Assembly: GCA_009785875.1 (NCBI GenBank)
Contig: WQUF01000253.1
Location: 1-11,794 of the forward strand
DNA: 11,794 nucleotides
DNA from: Oscillospiraceae bacterium
GTDB lineage: Bacteria; Bacillota; Clostridia; Clostridiales; Clostridiaceae
Reading direction: 5' to 3'
Each line of letters begins with the position of its first letter. Position 1 is the first letter of the stretch. Made by a program: the position numbers and the translations under genes. A model generated the notes under the pieces. That model saw nothing but the letters and a program-made list of their open reading frames with translations, was not told the DNA's origin and did no database searches. Below, in pieces: positions 1 to 8,834 of the stretch.

Positions 1-408
1 TTTATTGCCATTTATATTCGAAACTGCATATATATAGTTGCCATCTGTTTTTACGATATCTCCTTCGTCTACTCCTGCTACTTGAGTATTTGTACTGGAA
101 ACTGAAACAGCACTAGCACTACTTGTTGTATTCATAGCCATAGAAGCTTGAGGAGCCTCAGCAGGTGCAGGTGCAAACTCAGGTGCTGCTACAACAACAT
201 CCTCATTCATAGTATAAAGATATGGATCCCTGGTTGTGCTTTCAGTCCCTAAAATCTTCATATAAATTTGCTTTAATTCATCGTAAGATTTAAGCCTTTG
301 CTCCTTTGAAGATACCGCTACTGTAGAATATGCAGTTATTGATAAAAACAATGATGATATTATGACAAAAGAAAATAGCTTAAAAAATTTGATCTTTTTT
401 AACTTCAT
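1..408 (-). CDS. Secreted beta-propeller domain protein, N-terminal part (runs off the left edge)
   Basis: The ATG at 408-406 opens 136 codons that continue past base 1. AAGGAGG (423-417) sits 8 bases upstream, so the start is secure. Residues 1-30 form a signal peptide: a basic start (MKLKKIKFFK) and a hydrophobic core to about residue 27, with no lipobox cysteine. A Pro/Ala/Glu-rich and then Ser/Thr-rich linker follows (about 72-108). Residues 109-131 carry QVAGVDEGDIVKTDG followed by NYIYAVSN, the signature that begins the C-terminal beta-propeller family (Pfam Beta_propel, PF09826) in secreted clostridial and archaeal proteins. The propeller itself lies outside the window. The protein should be exported and act at or beyond the cell surface; its ligand is unknown. 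The family call rests on this motif. No partner gene is visible, and no convincing promoter could be picked in the roughly 120 bases upstream. Confidence 0.85.
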   Translation of the reverse strand, partial: MKLKKIKFFKLFSFVIISSLFLSITAYSTVAVSSKEQRLKSYDELKQIYMKILGTESTTRDPYLYTMNEDVVVAAPEFAPAPAEAPQASMAMNTTSSASAVSVSSTNTQVAGVDEGDIVKTDGNYIYAVSNINGNK

Positions 409-578
409 AAAAAGTACCTCCTTAAATATTTAAAAATGAAATGCAGATTCATCTTTTGTACTTTAGGCACTTTTTTAAGGCTTTCTCATAGGATTTATTT
501 AATCTGGAAATTTCATACTTTTAGGGAAATCTGAAGTGCTTAATATTAATTTTTCTTAGGTGCTTTATCCATATTTAG

Positions 579-887
579 TTGAACATATATATAGAGTATT
601 TATGCCTTGATTTTGTTGCAACTAATATTTTAATTTTAATCAAAGATACATTCTCCCAAAATAAAATTTTATTATATATTCTCCCTTTTCTATTATATTT
701 TTATTCTGACTTTTTCCTAAGATTAAAATTTTTGAATTCATTGGTTTTTAATTCTAATTTTTTGTTATCTATATATAAAGAGTTATTAATTCTGAAGAGT
801 GTTGCAAAAAAAAAAATTTTTTTTAATATTTTTAGAAAAATATATTATATTCCAAAAAATTCTATTTATTCCATCTATAACCAATAA
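579..887 (+). CDS. Doubtful 102-codon hydrophobic ORF, possibly a decayed membrane-protein gene
   Basis: The ORF opens with TTG and has no well-placed ribosome binding site; the nearest, AGGTG at 557-561, is 17 bases away, which is too far. The product is rich in Ile, Leu, Phe, Tyr, Asn and Lys, with hydrophobic stretches at residues 8-21, 30-43 and 56-72. The opening (NIYIEYLCLDF, then NILILI) loosely resembles the first membrane helix of SpoIIGA-type sporulation proteases, but the rest does not convincingly follow that family and no protease aspartate motif is present. An ORF this long is unlikely, though not impossible, in such stop-rich AT DNA. It ends 5 bases before a perfect palindrome. 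It could be a gene remnant or chance. Confidence 0.22.
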   Translation: MNIYIEYLCLDFVATNILILIKDTFSQNKILLYILPFLLYFYSDFFLRLKFLNSLVFNSNFLLSIYKELLILKSVAKKKIFFNIFRKIYYIPKNSIYSIYNQ

Positions 888-892
888 AAAAT

Positions 893-920
893 ATCCTATG
901 TTTTTTAAAAAACATAGGAT
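893..920 (-). terminator. Perfect 28-bp palindrome, probable terminator of the addB-addA-regulator operon
   Basis: ATCCTATGTTTTTT is followed directly by its exact complement. On the minus strand the hairpin is followed by ATATTTTTTATT, a usable U-tract; on the plus strand it is followed by TAAAAATATT, which is poor for termination. It lies 187 bases beyond the response regulator stop, so it most likely ends that leftward transcript, leaving a long 3' tail. The stem has only 8 bp containing G/C, so efficiency may be modest. Confidence 0.55.
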
Positions 921-1106
921 TAAAAATATTATTATGACATTCTCTCCTCAATATTCCTTTTTTTATATATTTGTTTTATCTAATATTTGGATTTAAAGGT
1001 TTAAAAGGTTTATTTGATATATTATTTCTTATACAGATGCTAAAAAAATTAAAACTGTTGCAAATAATTTACATTTTTTTAAAATATTTTTTAAAATATA
1101 ATAATC

Positions 1107-1802
1107 TTATATATCTACTTTATAGCCGACTCCCCAAACTGTTTTAATTATTTTTGGGTTATTAGGCTCTCTTTCAATTTTACCTCTAAGCCTTCTTATG
1201 TGAACCATAACAGTATTATCTGATGCAAAATATTTCTGATTCCAAACAGATTCGTATATACTTGTAACACTTAAAACTTTGCCGTGATTTTTAACTAAAA
1301 GCTCTAAAATAGAAAATTCAATGGGAGTGACCTTTATGTATTTATTATCCATAGTGATGATTCTCTTTTTTAAATCGATCACCAGGTTCTCAATTTCAAT
1401 AATATGTGAATTTTCTTCTTTAGAAAGCTTAACCTCTTCCTTTTTTAAAAATGATTTTATTTTTTGCATAAGTTCCTCTTGCGTAAATGGTTTCATTATA
1501 TAATCATTTGCCCCAATATTTAAAGCTTGAGTTTTGTCAAAATATTCTCCTTGTTTTATCAATAAAATGATTGATACATTTCCAGATCTTTTTTTTATTT
1601 CTCTCAAGATTCTTTCTCCATCCAAAAGTGGCATAATTAAATCAATTACTATAAGGTGAACAGATATTTTCTCTAAAATGTCAATAGCAACTTTTCCGTC
1701 TTCTGCAGTAAGGACATTAAACCCTGCATTTTTAAGATTAATCTTAATAGCATTTACAATATCCTTTTCGTCATCTACAACAAGAATAGTTTTCACATTC
1801 AT
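1107..1802 (-). CDS. OmpR/PhoB-type response regulator
   Basis: A two-component transcription factor: an N-terminal receiver domain and a C-terminal winged-helix DNA-binding domain, 231 residues. I place the start at ATG 1802, because AGGTGG (1816-1811) lies 8 bases upstream; an in-frame GTG at 1814 overlaps that site. With this numbering the acidic pair is D10-D11, the phospho-acceptor is D54 (in LIVIDLIMP) and the conserved lysine is K104 (in IMKPF). The switch Ser/Thr is Ile82 (ILLIKQGE in place of the usual MLTAKGE), so signal relay may be atypical. The DNA-binding half (about 135-231) has the standard recognition-helix stretch NTVMVHIRRLRGKIE and the terminal WGVGYK wing. It follows addA by 18 bases and is probably co-transcribed. 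No histidine kinase is in the window. Its targets are unknown. Confidence 0.9.
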   Translation of the reverse strand: MNVKTILVVDDEKDIVNAIKINLKNAGFNVLTAEDGKVAIDILEKISVHLIVIDLIMPLLDGERILREIKKRSGNVSIILLIKQGEYFDKTQALNIGANDYIMKPFTQEELMQKIKSFLKKEEVKLSKEENSHIIEIENLVIDLKKRIITMDNKYIKVTPIEFSILELLVKNHGKVLSVTSIYESVWNQKYFASDNTVMVHIRRLRGKIEREPNNPKIIKTVWGVGYKVDI

Positions 1803-1810
1803 TTTCTTTT

Positions 1811-1816
1811 CCACCT
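1811..1816 (-). promoter_or_regulatory. Ribosome binding site fixing the regulator start at ATG 1802
   Basis: AGGTGG on the minus strand, 8 bases before ATG 1802-1800. The alternative GTG start at 1814-1812 falls inside this site and would lack its own, so the 4-residue-longer reading is less likely. Confidence 0.7.
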
Positions 1817-1820
1817 ACTT

Positions 1821-4800
1821 TTATAATTTTATTAACTCATCTTTTGATAGTAAATATATAAGTTTCTCCTTTACTTTTTTTTCTAATATTTTTTCTAAAC
1901 ATTTTGAATATATATTTAATTGCCTCTCATAATTAAGAACAATGCTATCATTTAACTTGCTATCTGTCTTGTAATCTAAAAGCACAATGTCTCCATCTTC
2001 CTCAAAGAAAAGATCTATTATCCCTTGAACCATAACTAGATCATCTTGTACATCATCAAAATCTAAAACAAATAGCTCTCTAGATGGAAACAAACTTTGA
2101 AATGGAAATTCTTTTTTCACAAAATTAGATTTCCTAATCCTTTTAACTAAATCAGATGATAAAAAGCTCATTATGTTTTTAACCATAATAAACATCCTTT
2201 GATCCTGGGTTATTTTTTCTTCATTTATCATCTTTTGAATCTCTTCATTTAAAGATATATAAGTGTATTCTCTATTTAAGTCAAGATGCTGCAAGAAAAG
2301 ATGGTTTAACATTCCCACCTCATTTCCCTTAATATTTCTGTGAGGAGATAAAAATCTTGGAGACTCAATTATCAATCTATCATTTTCGTTATATTCATCT
2401 TCTTCGAATATTTCCCATCTTCTCTTTAACTCAGTAACAGTGACAAAACCAGGCAATTTAGTGAATTTATCAAAAGGATATACATAACTAAGTCTTCTAT
2501 CTATTTCTTCATAAACCTTCATAGTTTCATTGCTTTTGTCTACATCATTTCTCTGAATGAATCTGCTTTTATCAATATCCATCATTTCCCAAGCTTTTGT
2601 TTCAAATATTTCTTTATTCAAAATCGCACTAGGCATTATTAAATCGAAAAAATTTTTACATGAATTAATATAAAAATCTGATAATTTACTGCTTGTGTAT
2701 TTTAAACTGCTTTGCCATTTTAAATAGCTCTTATCCAAATTTGAAACTGAGCCTGTGATAATGAGTTTATATTTTGCACGAGTCATGGCAACGTACAAAA
2801 GCCTCATCTCTTCAGAGAGTACCTGCGTTTTCAAGGTATTCTTTATCAGATCTTTAACAATACTAGTCATTATAACTCTTTTATTAATATCAGTATAATC
2901 TATTCCAAGCCCTAAGTCATTATTATACACTAATTTTTTTTTCAAGTCAGCAAAATTAATGTTTTTACTCGCTCTGATCAAGAAAACTACTGGAAATTCC
3001 AAGCCTTTACTCTTATGTATGCTCATAAGCCTGACTACATTTTCATTTTCTCCTATTGTACTAGCTGATCCGAAATCGCCATCATTTTGTTTAAATTTAT
3101 TAATAAAATTTATGAAATTAAATAAACCTCTAAAATTTCCTTCTTCAAAATCCTTTCCTTTTTTGAATAATAGTTTTAAATTAGCCCTTCTTTCATTTCC
3201 ATATGGAAGAGCAGCAACATAGCCATAAAATCCTGTTTCAGTAAATAATTTCCATATAAGCTCATGAATTTTTAAGTGTCCAGCTTCCTTTCGATAAAAA
3301 TTGAGCCTTTCTATAAAATCCTTCACCTTTTTATTATCCATGGTCAGCATATTATCATATAGATAGCTCTCTTCATCGACAAGCCTAATGTCCATTATTT
3401 CATCTGGAGTAAACCCTCCTATAGGAGATTTTAAAACTGATAAGAGAGATATATCCTGGTATGGATTATCTATTATGCATAAAAGTGAAATCATTATCTT
3501 AATTTCATAGCTTTCAAAATATCCTGTCTTTGCATCGGCATAAACTGGAATTCCCCATGTTGAAAGCTCATCTAAAAATATCCTATTTACTTTTTCTGTA
3601 GTTCTTGAAAGTATGACTATATCTCTATAGTCGATCTCTTTAAACTTTTCATCCCGTTTAATCATCTGCTTTTTTTGAATCAAATCATTTATCAATTTCC
3701 CTACCATCCTGGCTTCAGCTTGAATGGTAGTCAATTCTTCTTCTGAATCTGTTTCATATTCTTTATCATAATTTAAAATGTTGATTGAAACTTCACCTTT
3801 ATCTTCCGTATCAGATCCAAATATCAAAAATTCTTCCTCGTCATAATCAATTCCGCCAATTTCTTGAGACATGATCATTTTAAAAATTTCATTTACTGAG
3901 GACAATATCCTTTTACTGGATCTGAAATTTTTGTATAATTTAATCTTCCTATATAATCCATCATCTCTATAAGATCTATATTTTTCAATAAACATATCAG
4001 GACAAGCATTTCTAAAGCCGTATATGCTCTGTTTCACATCTCCCACCATGAAAATATTTGGAGAATTATATGGACTATTCACTCTCGATATTGACTTTAA
4101 AATTTCTTCCTGTATTCTATTTGAATCTTGATACTCATCTATGAGTATTTCAGAAAATTTATCCATATATATTTTGCTTACATCTTTTTCCAATAAGATT
4201 TCAAAGCACATCTGTTCCATATCGTTAAAATCGATGATCCCTTTTTCCCTTTTCTTTGTGGAAAAAATGTCATGAAATTTTAAAGTTGCTAGAGCTAGCT
4301 CTTTAAGCACTCTGTAACTTCCTTTTAAAGATTTTAGTATGTACTCATGGCTTTTACAATAATTTTTTTTAATATCATCGATAGAATCCTTGACAAATTT
4401 TCTTAAAGCTTTAGCATTTGCCTTTTCATCCTCATAACCCCGAGTCCTAGGGAGATCCTCAATATCAAAAAGCCTCATTTCTTCTAATAACTGATCTAAT
4501 TCATTATATGCATTTAAACCCTCTAACGCTTCTCTTAAATCAACAAAACTATAATAGTACTTTGATAGACCTGGGGTTTCTTTTAAAAATAATTCACCCT
4601 GTGAAACAGCATCTATAAAATTTTTAATCTGTGCCTTTAAAAGGTGAAATAATTTATTTCCATAAAAAGAATTTAAGAAATCTGTCCAATTAGAGATATT
4701 TAATTTTTCACAGGAATTAAAGAGCCAGGATTTAAAATCAGGAAGGCTCCTTGAAAATCTATATAGATCTAAGATGGTTTCTTTTAATCTCGTCTCTCTT

Positions 4801-5309
4801 CTTTCGTCAAAGGTGTACATCAATTCAATAAAATTTCCATTTTCCTCTTTAGATAACTCCTCTTCAAATAGCTCTTCTAAAGCTTCATTTATCAAGATAT
4901 TCACTTCAGAATCATCAGCTACTCTAAATTTAGGATCTAAGTCGGTTTTATGGATATTATCTCTGATGACGTTTAAACAAAATGAATGTATAGTTGTAAT
5001 ATTTGCTATTGGAAGCAAAGTTATCTGCTTTGTGATATTTGAAATATATTCTTTATCTAAATCAGGCTCTTCGATTATTTTATTTAAAGCTTCCTCTATT
5101 CTCTCTTTCATCTCAGATGCTGCAGCATTTGTGAAAGTTACAACTAAAAAGTCATCGATGTTTTTATTATTTTCAAAATTCGTTATCTTTCTTATGATCC
5201 TCTCCACTAAAACAGCTGTCTTTCCAGAACCTGCAGCTGCTGAAACTATTAAATTGCAATCACCCGTTAGAATGGCTTTAGTCTGCTCTTCTGTAAAAAT
5301 CCTAGCCAT
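1821..5309 (-). CDS. addA: ATP-dependent helicase/nuclease subunit A (AddA)
   Basis: AddA is the 3'-5' motor and one of the two nucleases of the AddAB complex, which unwinds and resects double-strand ends and loads RecA. At 1162 residues it is slightly shorter than Bacillus subtilis AddA. Motifs in order: Q-motif glutamine Q9; Walker A AAAGSGKT at 24-31; Walker B DEYQDS from D391; motif III GDVKQSIYGFR from 423; motif V MSIHKSKGLEF from 762; motif VI YVAMTRAK around 839-846; and a RecB-type nuclease site with D1099 (GIID) and D1112-Y-K1114 (LLDYKTD). All catalytic residues expected for superfamily 1A and the PD-(D/E)XK nuclease are present, so it should be active. The start ATG has GAGAGGAGC just upstream and overlaps the last 8 bases of addB, implying translational coupling. 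The response regulator gene follows it. Confidence 0.97.
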   Translation of the reverse strand: MARIFTEEQTKAILTGDCNLIVSAAAGSGKTAVLVERIIRKITNFENNKNIDDFLVVTFTNAAASEMKERIEEALNKIIEEPDLDKEYISNITKQITLLPIANITTIHSFCLNVIRDNIHKTDLDPKFRVADDSEVNILINEALEELFEEELSKEENGNFIELMYTFDERRETRLKETILDLYRFSRSLPDFKSWLFNSCEKLNISNWTDFLNSFYGNKLFHLLKAQIKNFIDAVSQGELFLKETPGLSKYYYSFVDLREALEGLNAYNELDQLLEEMRLFDIEDLPRTRGYEDEKANAKALRKFVKDSIDDIKKNYCKSHEYILKSLKGSYRVLKELALATLKFHDIFSTKKREKGIIDFNDMEQMCFEILLEKDVSKIYMDKFSEILIDEYQDSNRIQEEILKSISRVNSPYNSPNIFMVGDVKQSIYGFRNACPDMFIEKYRSYRDDGLYRKIKLYKNFRSSKRILSSVNEIFKMIMSQEIGGIDYDEEEFLIFGSDTEDKGEVSINILNYDKEYETDSEEELTTIQAEARMVGKLINDLIQKKQMIKRDEKFKEIDYRDIVILSRTTEKVNRIFLDELSTWGIPVYADAKTGYFESYEIKIMISLLCIIDNPYQDISLLSVLKSPIGGFTPDEIMDIRLVDEESYLYDNMLTMDNKKVKDFIERLNFYRKEAGHLKIHELIWKLFTETGFYGYVAALPYGNERRANLKLLFKKGKDFEEGNFRGLFNFINFINKFKQNDGDFGSASTIGENENVVRLMSIHKSKGLEFPVVFLIRASKNINFADLKKKLVYNNDLGLGIDYTDINKRVIMTSIVKDLIKNTLKTQVLSEEMRLLYVAMTRAKYKLIITGSVSNLDKSYLKWQSSLKYTSSKLSDFYINSCKNFFDLIMPSAILNKEIFETKAWEMMDIDKSRFIQRNDVDKSNETMKVYEEIDRRLSYVYPFDKFTKLPGFVTVTELKRRWEIFEEDEYNENDRLIIESPRFLSPHRNIKGNEVGMLNHLFLQHLDLNREYTYISLNEEIQKMINEEKITQDQRMFIMVKNIMSFLSSDLVKRIRKSNFVKKEFPFQSLFPSRELFVLDFDDVQDDLVMVQGIIDLFFEEDGDIVLLDYKTDSKLNDSIVLNYERQLNIYSKCLEKILEKKVKEKLIYLLSKDELIKL

Positions 5310-8300
5310 TATTAAGCTCCTCTCTTATCTTTTTAAATACCTCTTCATTTGAGAGCTTTCTTACTAAATTATAATTGTTGTTATTCAGGGTACTATCAAA
5401 ACCACAAAAATGAGAAAATTCACAGTATTCGCAAGCTCCGTCGCCCTCTTTACCAATCTCTTTTAAAGGTTTAACCTTTATATTTCCCGAGATCATTTCC
5501 TCGCAAATATCCCTAAGCTTTTTTATTATAAATTCCATTAAAAGATTAAAATCTTCTTCCGATGCAACTTGAGATCTGCTTCCAATTTCACCATTTAATT
5601 TTAAATTAACCGGTATTATTTTTGAATATCCGTTTATATTCGCATCCATGGACTTAACCACATCTACATCATCTAAAACAAGCCCATCCATCTTTATCTG
5701 GCTGCTCACTTTTTCAGCAATCTCCCCGTCGCTGAGATCCTCTTCTATAGAGATCAAAGGATCTTCGATTCTTAAATACAAGATCCCTGCAGCAGCAGGA
5801 TTTTTTAACGCCAGCTCATTTATTAAGGCATTTAAATAAACTAAAAGCTGAATCTGTGTTCCATAATAAGCACTGGATAAGGAAAATTCTTTAGACCCTG
5901 ATTTATAATCTATGATCCTTATATAAGTCTTTTCATCTTTTTCTAAGACATCGATTCTATCTACCTGACCTGTAAAATATACTTTTTCCTCAGAGGATAG
6001 TTCTAAAATGATAGGTTTAAACTTCCCTCCCAGAGTAAATTTTACTTCATAACCAATAGGAGTAAAGCTTCCGCTCTTCATATGCTCTGATATGGTCATA
6101 AGGGTTCTAACTACTACCTTTTTTTGCCTCTCTACTCGATAATTAAATCTAGCATTCTTAAGAAGAGAGTTTTTATTCTGTTCTAATTGCTGGTCAAATA
6201 TCTTATCAACAAGCTCTTTGCAATAATCTTCATCTATTCTTTCCCAATTTTTCTTAGTCTTTATATATCCACTGGATACATCGTCGATAGCACTGTGGAG
6301 CATACTTCCTTCGCTTTGAGTGGAATATTCAAACACTTTCCTTTCTTTTGCTTTCATCCCATATTGTGCAAAAAAAGAAAATGGACAGTTTGCATATTTT
6401 TCAATTTTAGATACATTCATGACAAATGGATCTCCATATAATTTTTTCCACTTTTCTTTGTCGTTTATTATGAGATTGCTATCGTGTTTAAAACCGCTTC
6501 TGTAATTTTCGATTAAAGTTTGATAATAAGGTATCTTTTCAAAAAAACTAAGAGCAGCATTGTAGATTTCATTTCTCTCATTTTCCATGGATATATTAAA
6601 GCTGGGAAGCTTCCTTTGGATAGTAAACATTATATCTTCACCGTCAATATTTAAATCAGTTTTTTCCTTGAGTCCTATAAAAATATGCTTAATTCTGGAA
6701 ATAATGATAGAAGGTCTTAGGGCATTTCCTTCAAAATCGGACATTGCATAGGATAGAGTTAAATGCTTAGATACAGATGTTATTGTTTTGTACACATCGT
6801 AATTTGATCTCAGAAGTTTTTCCTTTGAAGAAACAGAAATTTCAACGCCTTTATTGAAAAGTAGTTCCCTATCTTTATTTGAAAGCAGTCCTTCTTCTAC
6901 AGGAATTTGCGGAAAAAGCATATCATTGACTCCTAAAATAAAAAGATAGTCCACAGATTTACTCACCCATCTTGAAACATCGCTTATGGTGACTTCATCA
7001 ATATTAGATGGTATAACACCGATATCGTGCTCTTCTATGGATGAGAGCAGCATCTTATAAAATTCTTCCCCGGTAACTTTAACATCACCTAAAACTTCCA
7101 CCAATTCATCCAATATATTTATGAAAATCTTCCACACTTGTCTATACTCATTTAATTTATCTTCCATATTATTTTTTCTGAATTCTACTAATAGCTCTTC
7201 GATGGCTTCTGGAAAGTTAATCTTTAATAAAAAATCATAAAACTCTCTGCAGAATGTGTTGATCTTCTGCTTCTTGGATAACACATTGCTTAAAGGCACA
7301 AACTTTTCAGCTATGAAATTTTTTATGTTATTTATCTCTTCCATATATTCAAGATCGCTTTTAGAAACCTCTTCGGAAGATGATTTAAAAGGATTATAAT
7401 CAAATTTATCAGTAAACAGCCACATCTTTTTCCCTTTTGTTCCTGTGGCTAAGAGATAATTTTCCAATCTATCTATTTTTAGTCTATTCTCTTCACTTGA
7501 AATTTGTTCATTGCTAATTCTTACAAATCCGCTTTTTAAAAAGGAAACGATGCTTTCATAGTTAAAGTTTCTGATGATCACTTCCAGGGATGAAAAGATT
7601 GCATTGATTAAATTGTTTCCCTTGCTGTTTCTCCTTTTATCCAAAAAATATGGAATATCATATTCCTTAAATATGGTCTGGACTAAGCTTTCATAGATTT
7701 CAATAGAACTGCAAATTACTGCAAAATCCTTATATCTTAAATTATTTTCACGAATTAACTCACTTATTGATCTCGCCGCAAATTCAACTTCCGAATATGT
7801 ATTTTTCCCTTTGAATATTTGTATATTGCTTGGTATCTTACTATAATGATTTACAGGATATAAAAAAATATTTTCTTCAAGGTAAGATAGGTCCTCTGAA
7901 TCTTTAAATCTAATGCAAGGTGAACATGGAATTTCAATAGGTCTATCTATTGAAATATTGTTATCTTGAGCAAGCCTTAAAAGCTTATTTTCAGTGTACT
8001 TCAATGGATTAAAGATCTCTCTTTTATCGTTTTGCTCGATGTTGAGCGTTATATTTACAGTTTTGCATAGCTTCATCAATTTACCTATGACATTATATTG
8101 TTGAGGAGTAAATTCTATAAAATCATCGATCCACACTCTGCTATTTTTTAATAAAGTAGATCTGTCCATCTCGCTTAAGAGATAATTTAACTCCTCTTCC
8201 TTATCATAATAATTTTCATTCAATTTTTCTAAGTATTCTCCATATACTATAGATATATCTATTAGTTTTGATTTTAGTTCATCATTTTCCATATTTAAAA

Positions 8301-8724
8301 TTATTGATTTAAGCATATCTATGGAAATATTGTATCTGATAAACTCAGCGATTATTTGATTAAACTCACTTGTAATATTCACTAGTTTAGAAGGATTTTT
8401 ATACATTTTCATCTTGTCTAAATGCTTATTCAATATATAATATATGAGCATGTTCTTTCCAGCGTTACTTATTAATTCCTTTTTCATTCCACCACGCTCA
8501 TTGAATATCCTAAAGCAAAGCCTGTTAAAACTTAAAACGTGAACCTTTAAAGGAGCAGCAGGTCCTAAAAAATCCAAAACAATTCTGCTTGCTTCATAAT
8601 TTATATTTGCTGGAACGATTAAAATTAAATTGTCCTCATTTTTTTTAAAATTTTTATTGATATCTTCATAGCAAAAGTGGCTTTTTCCGCTTCCAGCTCT
8701 GCCATAGATGAATCTAAGGGACAT
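5302..8724 (-). CDS. addB: ATP-dependent helicase/deoxyribonuclease subunit B (AddB)
   Basis: AddB is the second subunit of AddAB. In characterised members it has a degenerate helicase domain, recognises Chi and degrades the 5' strand, with an iron-sulphur cluster holding the nuclease domain together. The protein has 1140 residues, close to the B. subtilis length. Visible signatures are Walker A GRAGSGKS at 8-15; the 4Fe-4S ligands C780 (YANCPFSFF) and C1098, C1101, C1107 (CEYCEFSHFC, spacing C-x2-C-x5-C); and nuclease residues D922 (GQVDRID) and D939-Y-K941 (IIDYKSG). Start ATG 8724 has AAGGAG (8739-8734) 9 bases upstream. It is the first gene of the leftward operon; its stop codon lies inside the start of addA. 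A heptamer repeat array stands right behind its promoter region. Confidence 0.97.
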   Translation of the reverse strand: MSLRFIYGRAGSGKSHFCYEDINKNFKKNEDNLILIVPANINYEASRIVLDFLGPAAPLKVHVLSFNRLCFRIFNERGGMKKELISNAGKNMLIYYILNKHLDKMKMYKNPSKLVNITSEFNQIIAEFIRYNISIDMLKSIILNMENDELKSKLIDISIVYGEYLEKLNENYYDKEEELNYLLSEMDRSTLLKNSRVWIDDFIEFTPQQYNVIGKLMKLCKTVNITLNIEQNDKREIFNPLKYTENKLLRLAQDNNISIDRPIEIPCSPCIRFKDSEDLSYLEENIFLYPVNHYSKIPSNIQIFKGKNTYSEVEFAARSISELIRENNLRYKDFAVICSSIEIYESLVQTIFKEYDIPYFLDKRRNSKGNNLINAIFSSLEVIIRNFNYESIVSFLKSGFVRISNEQISSEENRLKIDRLENYLLATGTKGKKMWLFTDKFDYNPFKSSSEEVSKSDLEYMEEINNIKNFIAEKFVPLSNVLSKKQKINTFCREFYDFLLKINFPEAIEELLVEFRKNNMEDKLNEYRQVWKIFINILDELVEVLGDVKVTGEEFYKMLLSSIEEHDIGVIPSNIDEVTISDVSRWVSKSVDYLFILGVNDMLFPQIPVEEGLLSNKDRELLFNKGVEISVSSKEKLLRSNYDVYKTITSVSKHLTLSYAMSDFEGNALRPSIIISRIKHIFIGLKEKTDLNIDGEDIMFTIQRKLPSFNISMENERNEIYNAALSFFEKIPYYQTLIENYRSGFKHDSNLIINDKEKWKKLYGDPFVMNVSKIEKYANCPFSFFAQYGMKAKERKVFEYSTQSEGSMLHSAIDDVSSGYIKTKKNWERIDEDYCKELVDKIFDQQLEQNKNSLLKNARFNYRVERQKKVVVRTLMTISEHMKSGSFTPIGYEVKFTLGGKFKPIILELSSEEKVYFTGQVDRIDVLEKDEKTYIRIIDYKSGSKEFSLSSAYYGTQIQLLVYLNALINELALKNPAAAGILYLRIEDPLISIEEDLSDGEIAEKVSSQIKMDGLVLDDVDVVKSMDANINGYSKIIPVNLKLNGEIGSRSQVASEEDFNLLMEFIIKKLRDICEEMISGNIKVKPLKEIGKEGDGACEYCEFSHFCGFDSTLNNNNYNLVRKLSNEEVFKKIREELNNG

Positions 8725-8733
8725 GTGATCAAC

Positions 8734-8751
8734 TCCTTTTGTATCATTATA
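8734..8751 (-). promoter_or_regulatory. addB ribosome binding site and putative -10 box
   Basis: On the minus strand, TATAAT (8751-8746) is followed by AAGGAG (8739-8734) and then ATG at 8724. Used as a -10, it would start the transcript almost at the ribosome binding site, giving a leader of about 15 bases. The matching -35 position (around 8769-8774) falls in the heptamer repeat and reads nothing like TTGACA, so the -10 call is tentative. The ribosome binding site is firm. Confidence 0.45.
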
Positions 8752-8764
8752 GCATATGGGTGGG

Positions 8765-8834
8765 ATTAGTGGCTAGTGGCTAGTGGCTAGTGATTAGTGA
8801 TTAGTGATTAGTGGCTAGTGACTAGTAGCTAGTG
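8765..8834. repeat. Ten tandem 7-bp repeats (consensus RYTAGTG)
   Basis: Ten consecutive heptamers: ATTAGTG, GCTAGTG three times, ATTAGTG three times, GCTAGTG, ACTAGTA, GCTAGTG. A decayed unit (ATTATCT) follows at 8835-8841. The core TAGTG is nearly invariant while the first two bases vary between AT, GC and AC. The unit is not a multiple of 3 and no ORF crosses it. It starts 41 bases upstream of the addB start codon, on the side where its -35 element should lie. Arrays like this can change length by slippage. Confidence 0.9.

Larger units (their letters stand above)
424..1106. other. Long AT-rich intergenic region
   Basis: This is the gap between the beta-propeller gene (leftward) and the 3' end of the response regulator. 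It holds the leader of the former, a doubtful hydrophobic plus-strand ORF (579-887) and a perfect 28-bp palindrome (893-920). Bases 464-470 (AGGCACT) and 534-540 (AAGTGCT) share a 6-bp inverted GCACTT/AAGTGC pair about 60 bases apart that could fold in the leader, but no known riboswitch consensus was seen. Bases 921-1106 are low-complexity A/T runs with nothing I can name. Confidence 0.6.

Noticed and set aside
799..996. 65-codon plus-strand frame
   Set aside because: It overlaps the other low-complexity ORF in a different frame, crosses the palindrome, and is poly-Phe/Ile/Lys from A/T runs.
2959..3222. Plus-strand frame inside addA, and similar ones at 1321, 1678, 5648, 6187 and 6320
   Set aside because: All are antisense to verified coding sequence and none has a ribosome binding site or recognisable motif.
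4774..5352. 192-codon plus-strand reading frame
   Set aside because: It lies antisense to addA and the end of addB, whose motifs are intact; its composition (Ser, Phe, Ile-rich) is that of a shadow frame.
8765..8834. CRISPR array
   Set aside because: The units are 7 bases and directly abutting with no spacers; this is a simple tandem repeat, and no cas genes are present.
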